64,000 nt of DNA from Tubulanus polymorphus (GCF_964204645.1 NC_134031.1:10208501-10272500); one strand, 5' to 3'. Shown: positions 33,218-43,694, counted from the stretch's first letter. The notes: generated from the letters alone by a model not told the origin. Numbers and translations are program-made.

Positions 33218-34322
33218 TTATTCTTTTAATTTTACTAGATAAAATCCATTCATTAAATTTATCATCATATCCTTTATATTTCCCCAGAGAATACTTTTTT
33301 CCTTTAAGAGTTTTTGTTTTCAATACTTTTTCTATTTTGTATTCTATTTCATCTGGATTTGGTACAAGTGATAATTCTTGTTCATAGAAATAACCTAATA
33401 TTTCTTCATCTTTTAGATCTTCTAGTTTATAAACAAAAGGTTTAGTAAATATTATCTTTATAATCTTGAATATTTTTTCAGTAAAATTAGGGGTATAACC
33501 TTTATAAAATGTTTTTCTATATTTAGATATTCTAACGTGTTGTCCAATTTTAAATTTAGGTTCTCCAAAATCATGTGTAACAAATGCTCCATATAAATTA
33601 TTCCAAACTATTTCTGAATTATCTTCTTTTCTAGCTTGTATAGGTTTCATATTTATAGAACTATGTTTAGAATTATTATAACCTTTCACTAAATCATCTA
33701 ACACATCGATATATTTATATGTTTCATTTGCAGTAAAATATTTCCACATTCTAGTTTTCAATGTTTTATCAAATCTTTCTATAATAGATGCTTTTTTATC
33801 CGAGTGTGTTGAAAAATAATCTACATCGTTATCAGATAATAGTTTTTTGAAATGTTTGTTATAAAATTCCTTACCTTCATCAAATTGTATCTTATCTGGA
33901 ATAGCTTCTTTAAATATTGATTGAAAAGCATTTGTTACTTCTATACCAGTTTTATTTTTGATTGGAATTGACCATGCGTATCTACTGAATATGTCTATAA
34001 CATTCAATATCCAGAAATATCCTTTGTTGTATTCTTCTAAGTTCTTCATGTCAATTAAATCTGCTTGCCATTGTTGATCGATATATGAAACCATAACTTT
34101 TCTTGTTAAATAAGTTTTATCCATTTTCTTGTGGATTTGATATGTTGGTTGATTTTGTAACCATGATTTTAATTCACTATATTTTATATCACCATGTGGG
34201 TGCCGTACGGCAGCATTTTCATTATCAGATTTAATTTCATTCCAAAATTCTGAAACGTTAGGATATGATACTTCACTTTCTGGGTTATAATATAACTCTC
34301 TTAAATATTGTTCTTTTTTCAT
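33210..34322 (-). CDS. Retroviral-type integrase with chromodomain (370 aa, intact)
   Basis: An uninterrupted frame. The catalytic residues are visible: D in WQADLIDMKN, D in KIQFDEGKEFYN and E in ASIIERFDKT, with about 33 residues between the last two. The C-terminus has a chromodomain (YKIEKVLKTKTLKGKKYS then GYDDKFNEWIL). Polinton integrases insert the linear genome with a 6-bp target duplication, which matches element C. This copy differs from A by an in-frame insertion of about 27 bp (about 34192-34220) encoding NAAVRHPHG. It is the only full-length integrase frame in the window. Confidence 0.88.
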   Translation of the reverse strand: MKKEQYLRELYYNPESEVSYPNVSEFWNEIKSDNENAAVRHPHGDIKYSELKSWLQNQPTYQIHKKMDKTYLTRKVMVSYIDQQWQADLIDMKNLEEYNKGYFWILNVIDIFSRYAWSIPIKNKTGIEVTNAFQSIFKEAIPDKIQFDEGKEFYNKHFKKLLSDNDVDYFSTHSDKKASIIERFDKTLKTRMWKYFTANETYKYIDVLDDLVKGYNNSKHSSINMKPIQARKEDNSEIVWNNLYGAFVTHDFGEPKFKIGQHVRISKYRKTFYKGYTPNFTEKIFKIIKIIFTKPFVYKLEDLKDEEILGYFYEQELSLVPNPDEIEYKIEKVLKTKTLKGKKYSLGKYKGYDDKFNEWILSSKIKRINE

Positions 34323-34328
34323 CTTATT

Positions 34329-34696
34329 TTAATCCATTAATAATAATTTAGATTTAGTTTCAATGGCTTTATGATTTGACTTATTTTCTGGTATAATAGG
34401 TTTATTATCATTGGAATCATCTTTATCATCAGATTTGAATTTTGATTTATATATTACACCGGACAATATAATAATTGTGATTAACCCAATTGTAATATAT
34501 AAGTAATTATTTCTTCCACTATTAGAAGAATCAGATATATTGTTATTTGAATCAATACCAGATAATTTCTGTGATTCATTTATATCAGTTAATTTATTTA
34601 CTTAGCTTTTTTTAATTCTGCAGATCTTTTACCAAATTCTCTTGCCCATTTAATTTGTTTTTCAGACCTAACCTTCTTCTTAACGCCATCACTCAT
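34329..34696 (-). pseudogene. Basic-tail single-TM protein (element B), frameshift
   Basis: Homologue of 18662-19030. The start at 34696 and the basic N-terminus are present, the frame breaks near 34600 in an AT run, and the TM segment remains readable in the downstream frame. Confidence 0.6.
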
Positions 34697-35299
34697 TTAT
34701 TTTAGTTAATTTTTGTTCTGATTCATTTTCTGTTTCACCGTTTAAGTGTCGTACGGTGCCATCTGTTTCGTTCTTACCTGATTTATATTCCATAGGCTTG
34801 ATATTCGAAAATGTTATGAAACCAGTAGAAATTAATGTCATAACCGATCCTAATTGGAATGAAGCATATCCAACCCATTTCTGTAATTCAGTCATAACTA
34901 CGTAGCCATTTTTCAAATCACTACATAATTTATTTTCATCATCAATTGGTATTAACCAGTTACATAACTTAGAATAACATTTGACAATACCATCTGAAAT
35001 AGAATCATTTATTCGGGCTAATCTTGCCTCTTAATAAATCTTAAAATATTTTATTACTTTATCTGGTTTCATAGCATCTAATTCTTGAAAAGTGATTATT
35101 TTCCCGATAAACTGATTACATTTACCACTAGCAATTAGAAGAACTAAAGATGGTGTTTACAATATAAGTAGTATTCATAATCAATATTGTTATTAACTTG
35201 AATAGAATTAGAAACAACCGGTTCCTTATTATCACTTATACCCAAATCATCTAATGTTTTTACAATATTAATACTATTCTTACTCGATTTCTTTGACAT
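34689..35299 (-). pseudogene. Conserved protein with hydrophobic segment (element B), broken
   Basis: Homologue of 19033-19637. The start is at 35299. A stop near 35034 and a frame disturbance near 35150 break the N-terminal half; the C-terminal 75 codons (34916-34689) are open and include the hydrophobic segment. Its end overlaps the start of the next gene. Confidence 0.6.
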
Positions 35300-35519
35300 T
35301 TATATTAGAGAAATTTAATAAGAAAAATATTATAAGTATTATAAAATGATACTAGCTAGTTAAAGCTAAAGAATTTTTATTCGGATCTTATCAAAATCTA
35401 TTTAATCTAGTGTTAACAAGAATTGCAAAAGAAATAATAGATATTTAAAAAAAAATAAAATAGAAATAATAGCTAGTTGAAGATATGTAATTTTTATTAA
35501 ATTTTATTTGAATTATATT

Positions 35520-35710
35520 ATTCTTTAACCGCTTAATAAAGATTCAATATATTGTTCATTATTCGGATCATTGTTCAGTTGATCAATGAATTTCTTTACC
35601 CTTGTTAACTGTTCTAAATATAACTGTAAATCTAGTTAATTAGATTAGATTTGATTTTCTTTCTTTTCAGGAGGTCTTAAATTTTTCCAATTCCAAATAA
35701 GTTTTTTATT
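35520..35710 (-). pseudogene. HNH C-terminal remnant (element B)
   Basis: Matches the C-terminal tail and part of the core of the Z gene (123-310). At 35710 it runs directly into PolB sequence of opposite orientation, at TTATTGATGAGATAT. The HNH N-terminus and both terminal repeats are missing. Confidence 0.7.
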
Positions 35711-35900
35711 GATGAGATATAAAGGCGCAATACCATATTCATTCTATAAAAATCATAATGATTTCAATATAACTGAATTATTAAAAGAACAATTTTATGA
35801 TGAATTAAAAAATGAATATGTTAAAGATGAAGTTTATGATAGAACATTGAATATTTGGAATCATTTGAAAATAAAAAATCATGGACAATTAGTAGATTTA

Positions 35901-37126
35901 CATGACATAAATATGGCGACGTTGAGGAAAAAAATGTATGGTTTTGAACTACCTGGTGCCGCCATCTTGGAAATCAAATCGCCAAATCGCTCGCCGAGCG
36001 AGTTGGTCGATTTCAAAAATCGATCGAAAAATCGTGTTCGTAAAAACGCCGATCGTGAAATCGATCGCAAAAATCGGTGCTCGTAAATGCGTTCCTACGA
36101 CCGATCGGAAAAATCTGAGAATTATATATCTTTCCAATTTGGATGTCTAAGATTTATAGATTCATATAGATTTTTAAATCGTTCATTAGATAATTTATCA
36201 AAATCATTAGTTGATGATGAATTAAAACTATTAAAACAACACTATCCAAATAATGATTATTTTCAATTAATGAGATATAAAGGCGCAATTCCATATTCAT
36301 TCTATAAAAATCATAATGATTTCAATATAACTGAATTATTAAAAGAACAATTTTATGATGAATTAAAAAATGAATATGTTAAAGATGAAGTTTATGATAG
36401 AACATTGAATATTTGGAATCATTTCAAAATAAAAAATCATGGACAATTAGTAGATTTACATGACATAAATATGGCGACGTTGAGGAAAAAAATATATGGT
36501 TTTGAACTACATGGTGCCGCCATCTTGGAAATCAAATCGCCAAATCGCTCGTTATCGATCGAAAAATCGTGTTCGTTAAAACGCCGATCGTGAAATCGAT
36601 CGCAAAAATCGGTGCTCGTATATGCGTTCCTACGACCGATCGGAAAAATCGGATGCTCGTAAAAACGCCTCAGAGTTCATCTCGTGATACTATTTACGGC
36701 CTTAAAACGTTGTATTATTATACCAATTATTTTCGAATTAATTTAATTTTCAGAGTTACGTTTATACGCAATAAAACTTCGGTGATTTTCTGATTTTTTA
36801 CGAAAGCCAGTAGCACTGCCATCACTTAAGTAAACAAATTCAAATGAAATATTTGTAATAAATTGACGTTTTGATGGGCTCTAAAAAGGCTACGTTTTAG
36901 GATGAAACGGTCGCTGAAACGAAGTTCGTTTTTGCGCGGCGCAAAAACGAGAAATCACCGCGCTAAAACGCGCCAACACGGGCGCTAAAACGAAGTTCGT
37001 TTCTCTGCTCGTTTTGGCGCGTTTCTGCACGGTAAATTTCGTTTTTGCGCCACGCAGAAACGGACGCAGAAACGAAGCAATATATTTTTTTGCATGGTAT
37101 ATTGCACGGAATTTTTTTTAAAAATA
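35901..37126. mobile_element. Foreign repeat inserted in element B PolB (two copies)
   Basis: Copy 1 is 35901-36113; copy 2 begins at 36459 with the same CATGACATAAATATGGCGAC and extends further, to about 37126. Both contain repeats around CGATCG and AAAAATCG. The distal part of copy 2 (36900-37080) has palindromes such as TTTTTGCGCGGCGCAAAAA, similar in style to the TIR units of the 9.2-kb transposon. No coding potential is recognised. Confidence 0.6.
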
Positions 37127-38164
37127 GTTTCGGGTGTATTAGGTGATTTCAATGCAAATGATAACCCTGGATATAAGTTATTATATATAGATGCAAATAA
37201 TCTATATGGTTGGGCAATGATGGAGCCTCAGCCTTATGGAGTATTTAAAATTACTGAAGTTTTACAGTATGAAAATAATGATAAATTTGATTGGAAGAAA
37301 AGAATTCTAGATATTGCAGATGATTCAGATACTGGTTACTTCTTTGTTGTAGATTTGGAATATCCTGAAAACATTAAATTTAAATCAAGGAATCTAGCAT
37401 ACTGCCCCGAACATAAAACTGTAACACATGAAGAATTATCAAATTATCAAAAAAGAATTAAACCCGAAAATCGTATTCATACAGAAAAGTTAATGGTAAC
37501 TCAGGAAGATAAATATAATTATGTAGTACATTATAGAATGTTGAAGTTTTATTTGAATCAAGGAATGGTTATAAAAAAAGTACACAGATATATTTCATTC
37601 AGTCAATCTACATAGTTAGAAAAATATATAGATTTCAACACCAAACAGAGAACCAAACAGAGAACTAAAGCTAAAACTGATTTTGAGAAAGATTCCTTCA
37701 AGTTAATGAATAATGCATTCTATGGTAAGACTTGTGAAAATATCAGAAATAGAAATGATATTGAGTTAGTTAGTAATGGTAAAAGGATAAGGCATTTACA
37801 AACATATCCTAAGTTCATAGGTAACAGGATATTTGATGAAAATTTAGCTGCAGTTAAAATAAGAACTTCTATGAAATTTAATAAACCAATTTATGTTGGT
37901 GCTTCAGTTTTCGAAATATCAAAACTATTGATGTATGAATTCTATTATAACGTATTACAACCTCATTTTGGAGAAAAGCATATAGAAATATTATATTTTG
38001 ATACTGACAGTTACATATTAAAGATAAAAACTAATAACATAACAGATGATTTAAAAACATTAAAACATCATTTTGATATCAGTAATTATCCTAAAGATCA
38101 TGAATTGTTTAACAATGATAATAAAAAGGTGCCCGGTAAATTCAAAGATGAATTAGGAGGTGAA

Positions 38165-38170
38165 GAAATG
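38165..38170. repeat. Target-site duplication of element C, left (GAAATG)
   Basis: GAAATG directly precedes the AGTAATTGG end and recurs at 54757-54762 directly after the other end. One copy belongs to the PolB coding sequence of element B, and the codons on both sides align with the same stretch of element A PolB (about 8305-8312). Confidence 0.93.
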
Positions 38171-38238
38171 AGTAATTGGAAGATGTGGGTTTCAGATCAG
38201 AGGACGAGAGGACGAGACACCACTCATCACCACAAGTA
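38171..38238. repeat. Element C left TIR
   Basis: 68 bp, perfect inverse of 54689-54756 by my reading. It contains GGACGAGAGGACGAGACACC and ends CACCACAAGTA. The first bases AGTAAT are shared with the ends of Z and A. Confidence 0.93.
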
Positions 38239-38546
38239 ATAATTCAATTGAGTATGAGACACCACTCATCACAGCTAGGCTCTAGTGAGAACGGACGATT
38301 GCTCTGTGACACACATATACAGTGAGTGCGCGTAACAACAGCTGCGCGTGGATAGATCGATACAGTGAGTCTCTACTGAGAACGGTTATTAATGCGTGTG
38401 CTATTACTGTAGTACAGTGATTGCGTGTCAACTGTACCCGGATAAATAGATGCTGTGAGGCTTGGGTGAGAACGGTTAATAGCGTGCTTGTTATATAGGG
38501 GAAGTAATCCCCACTCATCACCACAAGTAATTTGTTTTCCTTATAA
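38239..38546. repeat. Sub-terminal repeats at the left end of C
   Basis: The inner TIR motif CTCATCACCACAAGTAAT recurs at about 38515-38532, so a segment of about 290 bp lies between two direct copies. That segment has roughly 95-bp imperfect units with GTGAGAACGG and TACAGTGAGT. No gene. Confidence 0.7.
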
Positions 38547-38869
38547 ATGGGAGATAGAAAAGCATTCTTAGCAACAATAAATAACAGAATAAAACCAGCA
38601 AAAAAACAATTTGAAATAAAAAAGTTAGTTGATGTTACAAAAGAAATTGAACATAAAATATTGAAATTAGAAAAGATAAAAACTAAATATGGAGAGAAAG
38701 TATCAGCGAATTTAAGCTACTGTAATGTTAGTACATCGCGAGAATTTAAAGTATTTTTACCTGATAAATGGGTTTCATTGAGTACAGAGGAAAAGATTTA
38801 GAAGGATTTAAAATAATCTATCATGGAAAAAATGAAGACGGCCATCATGATTTAGAAATTGTTGATTAA
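38547..38869 (+). pseudogene. OB-like protein (element C), frameshift
   Basis: Homologue of 8720-9073: KTKYGEKVSANLSY, then FLPDKWVSLS. The frame breaks near 38788; the remaining C-terminus (YHGKNEDGHHDLEIVD) continues in another frame to 38869. In A and B this gene follows PolB, whereas here it is at the opposite end of the element and on the opposite strand to PolB. Confidence 0.65.
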
Positions 38870-38949
38870 ATTTAAAAAAAATAAATTAATAAAAATAATG
38901 AATATCTAGAATCCGAAATGACTTATCTGGACAATTTAATTGCTCCGCA

Positions 38950-38982
38950 TAGATGGTGCCATAAACGGCACCCACACAGTGA
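38950..38982. repeat. Short dispersed repeat copy (about 30 bp)
   Basis: ATGGTGCCATAAACGGCACC then CACACAGTGAT. Related copies with GCCGTAYGGCACCCACAYGG lie at about 34192-34220 and 45045-45072. A weaker relative is in the 19033-19637 gene and its B copy (about 34738-34765). The core is palindromic. Confidence 0.5.
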
Positions 38983-39060
38983 TAGACAAAAGTAGTGAGA
39001 TATTCAATTAATATTCAATTAATTAAAAAAAATTACTTTTTTTGCTTTTTTTCTAAAATA

Positions 39061-39429
39061 TTAATCCATTTTTTTTATTATCAATTTTGGAATTTCAGAA
39101 GTATTTTCATTTTTGATAGCAGTTGTTTCAGAATTATTAATATCATGAATTTTATTTGATTTCTTATACCAACTACACCCAATCAAAATGAATACAATTA
39201 CAAATCCAACTGTGAAATATAGACATTTATCAAATATTCTATCATTAGAAGGAGTAGAAATAACAATATTTTCACTATTTTTATTAACATTTTTATTACT
39301 TATTTTTTCTTTTACAGCTTTTTTATATTCTTGTGATTTAATTCCTAATTGCCGAGACCATTCAATTTGTTTCTGTGATCTCGGTTTTTTCTTCACAGTT
39401 AATTCCTTCACTTCTTCCACCTCGCTCAT
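39061..39429 (-). CDS. Basic-tail single-TM protein (122 aa, element C)
   Basis: Open frame homologous to 18662-19030: KKPRSQKQIEWSRQLGIKSQ, a linker, one TM (CLYFTVGFVIVFILIGCSWY) and a charged tail. The start at 39429 overlaps the 3' end of the upstream gene. It is conserved in layout despite strong divergence from A, which argues that it is a real gene. Confidence 0.65.
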   Translation of the reverse strand: MSEVEEVKELTVKKKPRSQKQIEWSRQLGIKSQEYKKAVKEKISNKNVNKNSENIVISTPSNDRIFDKCLYFTVGFVIVFILIGCSWYKKSNKIHDINNSETTAIKNENTSEIPKLIIKKMD

Positions 39430-39968
39430 TTATTATAGAAATATTTTTACTTTCAATATTTGAAAATGTTATAACCCCAGTTGATAATAATGTCATAAAT
39501 CCACCTAATTGAAATGATAAATATCCAATCCATTTATTTAATTCAGTCATAACTAAATAATCATTTTTTAAATCGGAATATAATCTATTTTCATCTTCAA
39601 TTGGTAGTATATAATTACATAATTTACTATAACCTTTTACTACATTTTCTGATATCGCGTCATTAATTCTAGCTGTTCTCGCGTCTTCATAAATCTTAAA
39701 TAATCTAATAATTTCATCTGATTTCATTGTATCTAATTCATTATAAGTTAAATTTTTACCGACAAAATTTTTACATTTTCCAGATGCTATTAATATTTCT
39801 AATTGATGTTTACAATAAAGATAATATTCATAATTATCATTTGTTGTAACATTATTTAAAGCACCATCATCTGGAATTAATTTTGTTTCTGTTATTCCTA
39901 AATCATCTAAAGTTTTTTTCAGTTGGAACATCACCATTTTTCAATTTTATTTTCTTTTCACCTACCAT
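39362..39968 (-). pseudogene. Conserved protein with hydrophobic segment (element C), frameshifted start
   Basis: Homologue of 19033-19637. The likely true start is 39968, preceded by a T-run and TATATAAATG. The frame changes near 39910, so the open frame begins at an internal ATG (39937). The core YEYYLYCKHQLEILIASGKC and hydrophobic GGFMTLLSTGVITFSNI are conserved. The C-terminus differs from A. Confidence 0.6.
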
Positions 39969-39989
39969 TTATATAACAAAAAAATTAAT

Positions 39990-40268
39990 TGTGTTGTTGC
40001 AACTAGAATTCAACTAGAATGTAACTAGAATTCAACTAGATTAACAAGCTAGTTGAAATATTGTTGTTTTTGTTTATTTCTTGTTAAATCTAGTTGATTT
40101 TTGTTCCAACTACTAACAACTAGAATTCAACTAGAATGTAACTAGAATTAAACTAGATTAACAAGCTAGTTAAAATATTGTTAAATCTAGTTGATTTTTG
40201 TTCCAACTACCAATAACTAGAATTCAACTAGAATGTAACTAGAATTCAACTAGATTAACAAGCTAGTT
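39990..40268. repeat. CTAG-rich tandem repeat
   Basis: Three imperfect units of about 90-100 bp built from AACTAGAATTCAACTAGAAT, AACAAGCTAGTTGAAATATT and TTGTTAAATCTAGTTGAT. Related GCTAGTT motifs occur at the same relative place in A (about 19690) and B (about 35355). It lies between the ATPase and the next gene; a regulatory or recombination role is possible but unproven. Confidence 0.8.
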
Positions 40269-40682
40269 GAATTTAAATAAATTCATATTTAAATGGGTGT
40301 TGTAATCTAAATAGTAATTTTGATCTTTTAATATTTTTCTCCTTATCCATATATTCATTATGTAAATCATGCGGAATAATATCATTTTCCTCAAGTGCAT
40401 TTTTCATCGATTTTCTATCTTTATTGTAGAATAAAACTAGAAATCTAATTTTTTCTCTAAAGTCTTTAACAATTGAATTATATTTTTGATTTAAAACCCA
40501 AGTTGTTATCCCAAAATGTCTGCCAGAAAAAGCTAAATAACATAACTCACTTTCTCTAACTTTTGAATCATGTAGATTAGCACAATCATCTATAATGAAT
40601 AATGTATTTGATCCTTTATAAATATCAATTGCTATTTTAATACAATTATCTAAATTTTCTTTTACTGTTTTAGGATCTAATA

Positions 40683-42416
40683 CAAGAGCCCCAATGGGCA
40701 CAATGGCCAGCCTGTCAGATTTGCTTTTTATAAATGATGTAATCTGTTGGTTATATTTATCAATATACACTCCCTGCTCAATATCATTTACATAGTAAAA
40801 TCGTGTGTTAACACAGACAGCAGGAACGAATGTAATATAGAAATACGAAGTTATTGTATTGTTCAACGCCCCCTGGTGGCCATATACAAAAACCAATGAG
40901 CTTGAAACTCACCAAGATCATAGACCATGTCATGAGCTACAACTTTCCAATTGATTGTGGTAGCAAAATATGCATAGGTACGAATGTAATATAGAAATAC
41001 TAAGTTATTGTATTGTTCAACGCCCCCTGGTGGCCATAAACAAAAACCAATGAGCTCGAAACTCACCTCGATCATAGAACGTCATGAGCTACAACTTTCC
41101 AATTGATTATAGTAGCAAAATATGCTTAAGTATCAATTATGATGTGGAAAAACTTTTTTCCACCTACGAATGAGTACTGATGACTCCAAGATGGCCGCCA
41201 AGTGCGTCGTAATTGCCTGGTCAAAAATACCCTCTCGGATATAAAAGATCCCTTTCCAAAGAATACCCATTACAAATTGCAATGAAACATGGCACACCAT
41301 TAGAAAGCTACAGTACTCAGAATTCAGGCCAAAATTGACATTTTTGGGAACAAAAAAGGTCACAGTACAGCCATCTTGAGCCCGATCGACCCAATTTTTC
41401 TCATGCCGATGGGCCCACGGGGGAAACAAATATATACGAATTATCAAGGTTATTGATAAAAGTGTCTTCAAAATTTCCCTCGAAAACTTCAAAAATGTGT
41501 AAAAAGTGCTGATTTTGGCGAACAACAATGGCTGCCAGTCGGCCATCTTGAATCTGACAGGGCCAGTTTTTGGCCTGAAGATGTGTCTAGGGTAGATACA
41601 CGTATAAACCAAATATCAAGACATTACCTTGAAGCCTCTTCAAAACTTTGGAACTCTCACGAACTATCTAGATGGTTATCTCTCGACCTCAATAGCTTCA
41701 AGACCCATCTCAAAACAACTTTGTTCCATGCAGCATACCATTAACTCTCGGAAAGCGAATTGTATTTAACATTTTTTGGCAGAATAAAATTTGATTGAAT
41801 TTGCAATATGGGCACATGGCTAATTAGCATATCAAGGTCATACACCCGATTTGGTAAAACCATTTTTTTCGCGAATCTTGCGCAATTGTCAAGGATGAAT
41901 TTTCTGTAGAGCAAATAAAAATTCCTCCCAAACACCAAATCAACTAAAGATTTCATAGAAATCGATCTTGAAATACAATTTTAAATCTTAAAATAAAACC
42001 CGGAAGTAAAACAGTAGACGATACCGCGGGTTCACGTGAACACCTGATTTCTGTAAACGAAATGTTGGTTGTGACAAAATTGTTCAGACGGTTTTAGGTG
42101 GTAATAAGTACGGAAACGTAACGACCATGGTCGACTTATTCGATGAAATCAGGCCTATGTGATATCCAAATTTTGACTTTTTTATTCTCCAGACCTCCCT
42201 GATATAGAAATAAAAAATTTTGGTGGTACGAAAGTGCAATCACAGCGCCGACGGGGACAGAGCCGTGTCAGAGATCGATTCGAGAATGGACTACGCTTAA
42301 ATACGTGATTTGTTCGAATATGCCCTCACTTGACAAGCAAAAGAGCCTTTTGTGTGGAAACCATGTCATTTAAATTCGCTCCATTTGTATAGTAATAGGC
42401 TCAGCCTACGGCTGGC
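40683..42416. mobile_element. Transposon inserted in the element C ATPase
   Basis: 1734 bp flanked by the 6-bp direct repeat CTAATA (40677-40682 and 42417-42422). It starts CAAGAGCCCCAATGGGCAC and ends GGCTCAGCCTACGGCTGGC. There are no obvious TIRs and no long coding region of recognised type. The start resembles 62482-62505 (CAAGAGGCCCATGGGCC), which truncates the element B zinc-finger gene, so both may belong to one repeat family. Confidence 0.68.
40833..41114. repeat. Tandem pair of about 140-bp units with CTCF-like motif
   Basis: Two units begin around ACGAATGTAATATAGAAATAC and contain AACGCCCCCTGGTGGCCATA, then GAGCTACAACTTTCCAATTG. On the - strand, GGCCACCAGGGGGCG matches the core of the vertebrate CTCF motif. 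Both units keep it. Confidence 0.75.
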
Positions 42417-42619
42417 CTAATAATAAATTTATTATTTCTAGTAATATTTCTATCATAAGTTTGATTAAATTCATATGTTGGGCAAAATAATACTATATTA
42501 TCAAAATAGTTTTCATAAACAGTTTCTAATAAATTTAATATAAAATAAGTTTTTCCACAATTTGTTATGCCAGATATTAACATATTATGAGGCTCAAATA
42601 TAAATAATTCTTTATTCAT

Positions 42620-43694
42620 TTATATATTTTTAATTTTACTTGTTAATATCCATTTATTGAATTTATCTGGCCATCCAACCCATTTTACTAAAGAATATTT
42701 TTTTCTTTTAACAGTTTTTGTTTTTAATACTTTTTCAATTTTATATTCTTGTTCTAGATTTTCAGTAGTTACACTTAATTCTTCTTCGTAAAAATACCCA
42801 TCAACTTCTTCACCATCTAAATCTTCTAATTTATAGACATATGGTTTTGTTGTTATTACCTTTTTTATTTTATATATTTCTCTAGTAAAATTTCGATCGT
42901 ATCCCTTGTCAAATATCTTTTTATACTTAGAAATTCTAACATTTTGACAAACTTTAAATTTAGGTTCAGCAAAATCATCTACAAGAAATGCTCCATATAA
43001 ATTATTCCAAACAATTTCAGCATTTTCAGGTTTTCTAGCATCAATAGCTTTCATTCCAATAGAAGAATGATAAGAATTATTATATCCTTCTATCAATTTT
43101 GGTAAAACATCAATCCATTTAAAAGTATTATTTGCTGTAAAATATTTCCACATTCTTGTTCTTAATGTTCTATTAAATCGTTCAACAACTGCTGCTTTAT
43201 CCGATTTTGTTGAAAAATATTTAATATTATGATTGCCTAAGAGTTCATGAACAAGTGAATTATCAAATTCTTTTCCATCATCAAATTGTATTTTTTCTGG
43301 TTTTAGTTTATCATCCGAAAGAAATTTTCTTAAAACATTTGATGTTTGTACAGCATCTTTTCTATAAAGTGGGAAACTCCATACATAACGACTAAAAATA
43401 TCAATTTTATTCAATAACCACCAATAATCATCATTACCTTTCTTAACATTTTTCATATCTATCAAATCTCCTTGCCACTGTTGATCTACATAACTTACCA
43501 TAGTTTTACGAGTTTTATATTTTCTAACAATTTTTTTATGCGTTGTATATGTTGGTTGTTCTAACATAAATTCATTTATATCTTTATATTTAACTAAATT
43601 GTGTGGGATTATCTTATCTAATTTATCTTGTTTTACTTTACTCCATATATTTTTGGTAGAAGAATAAGCAACCGAACTCTCAGGGTTGTAATGA
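42620..43694 (-). pseudogene. Retroviral-type integrase with chromodomain (element C), 5'-truncated
   Basis: Readable from about 43694 (HYNPESSVAYSS) to 42622. Catalytic D (WQGDLIDMKN), D (FDDGKEFDN) and E (AAVVERFNRTLRT) are present, and the C-terminus is a chromodomain (YKIEKVLKTKTVKRKKYS). The N-terminal residues before the conserved NPES motif are missing; the sequence joins directly to the truncated MCP gene at about 43694. The 315-codon frame from 43567 is open. Confidence 0.82.

Larger units (their letters stand above)
32821..38170. mobile_element. Element B, first half (permuted Polinton-like element)
   Basis: From the left: truncated ATPase, intact integrase, two membrane protein genes and the HNH tail on -, followed with no terminal repeat by PolB fragments on +. 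PolB is then interrupted by element C at 38171. Element A has the same two gene blocks in the opposite order, at opposite ends of the genome. Sequence is clearly closer to A than to C. Confidence 0.82.
35711..38170 (+). pseudogene. polB: PolB (element B), 5' fragments with duplication and insertions
   Basis: PolB pieces are 35711-35900, 36114-36458 and 37127-38170. The first two overlap in content (both hold RYKGAIPYSFYKNHNDF) and each is followed by the same foreign segment, so a PolB-plus-repeat unit was duplicated. The Exo III region to just before motif A is missing between 36458 and 37127. Motif A (DANNLYGWAM), motif B (NNAFYGKT) and motif C (YFDTDS) remain. A TAG at 37613 and a 12-bp duplication near 37645 also break it. 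It continues at 54757 beyond element C. Confidence 0.85.
40273..42619 (-). pseudogene. Packaging ATPase (element C), split by a transposon
   Basis: The N-terminal part is 42619-42417, with Walker A GITNCGKT. The C-terminal part is 40682-40273, with Walker B TLFIIDDCA, WVLNQKYNSI and the C-terminal FRLQHPFKYEFI. Between them is a 1734-bp insertion flanked by CTAATA. No other break is evident in the ATPase coding parts. Confidence 0.85.

Noticed and set aside
33210-34322. Endogenous retrovirus or LTR retrotransposon as the source of the integrase
   Set aside because: No reverse transcriptase, gag, protease or LTRs are nearby, and the gene overlaps a packaging ATPase in all three elements, as in Polintons.
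41133-41612. 159-codon ORF in the inserted transposon
   Set aside because: No domain features and low-complexity context; not supported as a gene.
42391-42399. AGTAATAGG near the ATPase of C as another element terminus
   Set aside because: It is inside the 1734-bp inserted transposon, without palindrome or TIR around it; a chance match.
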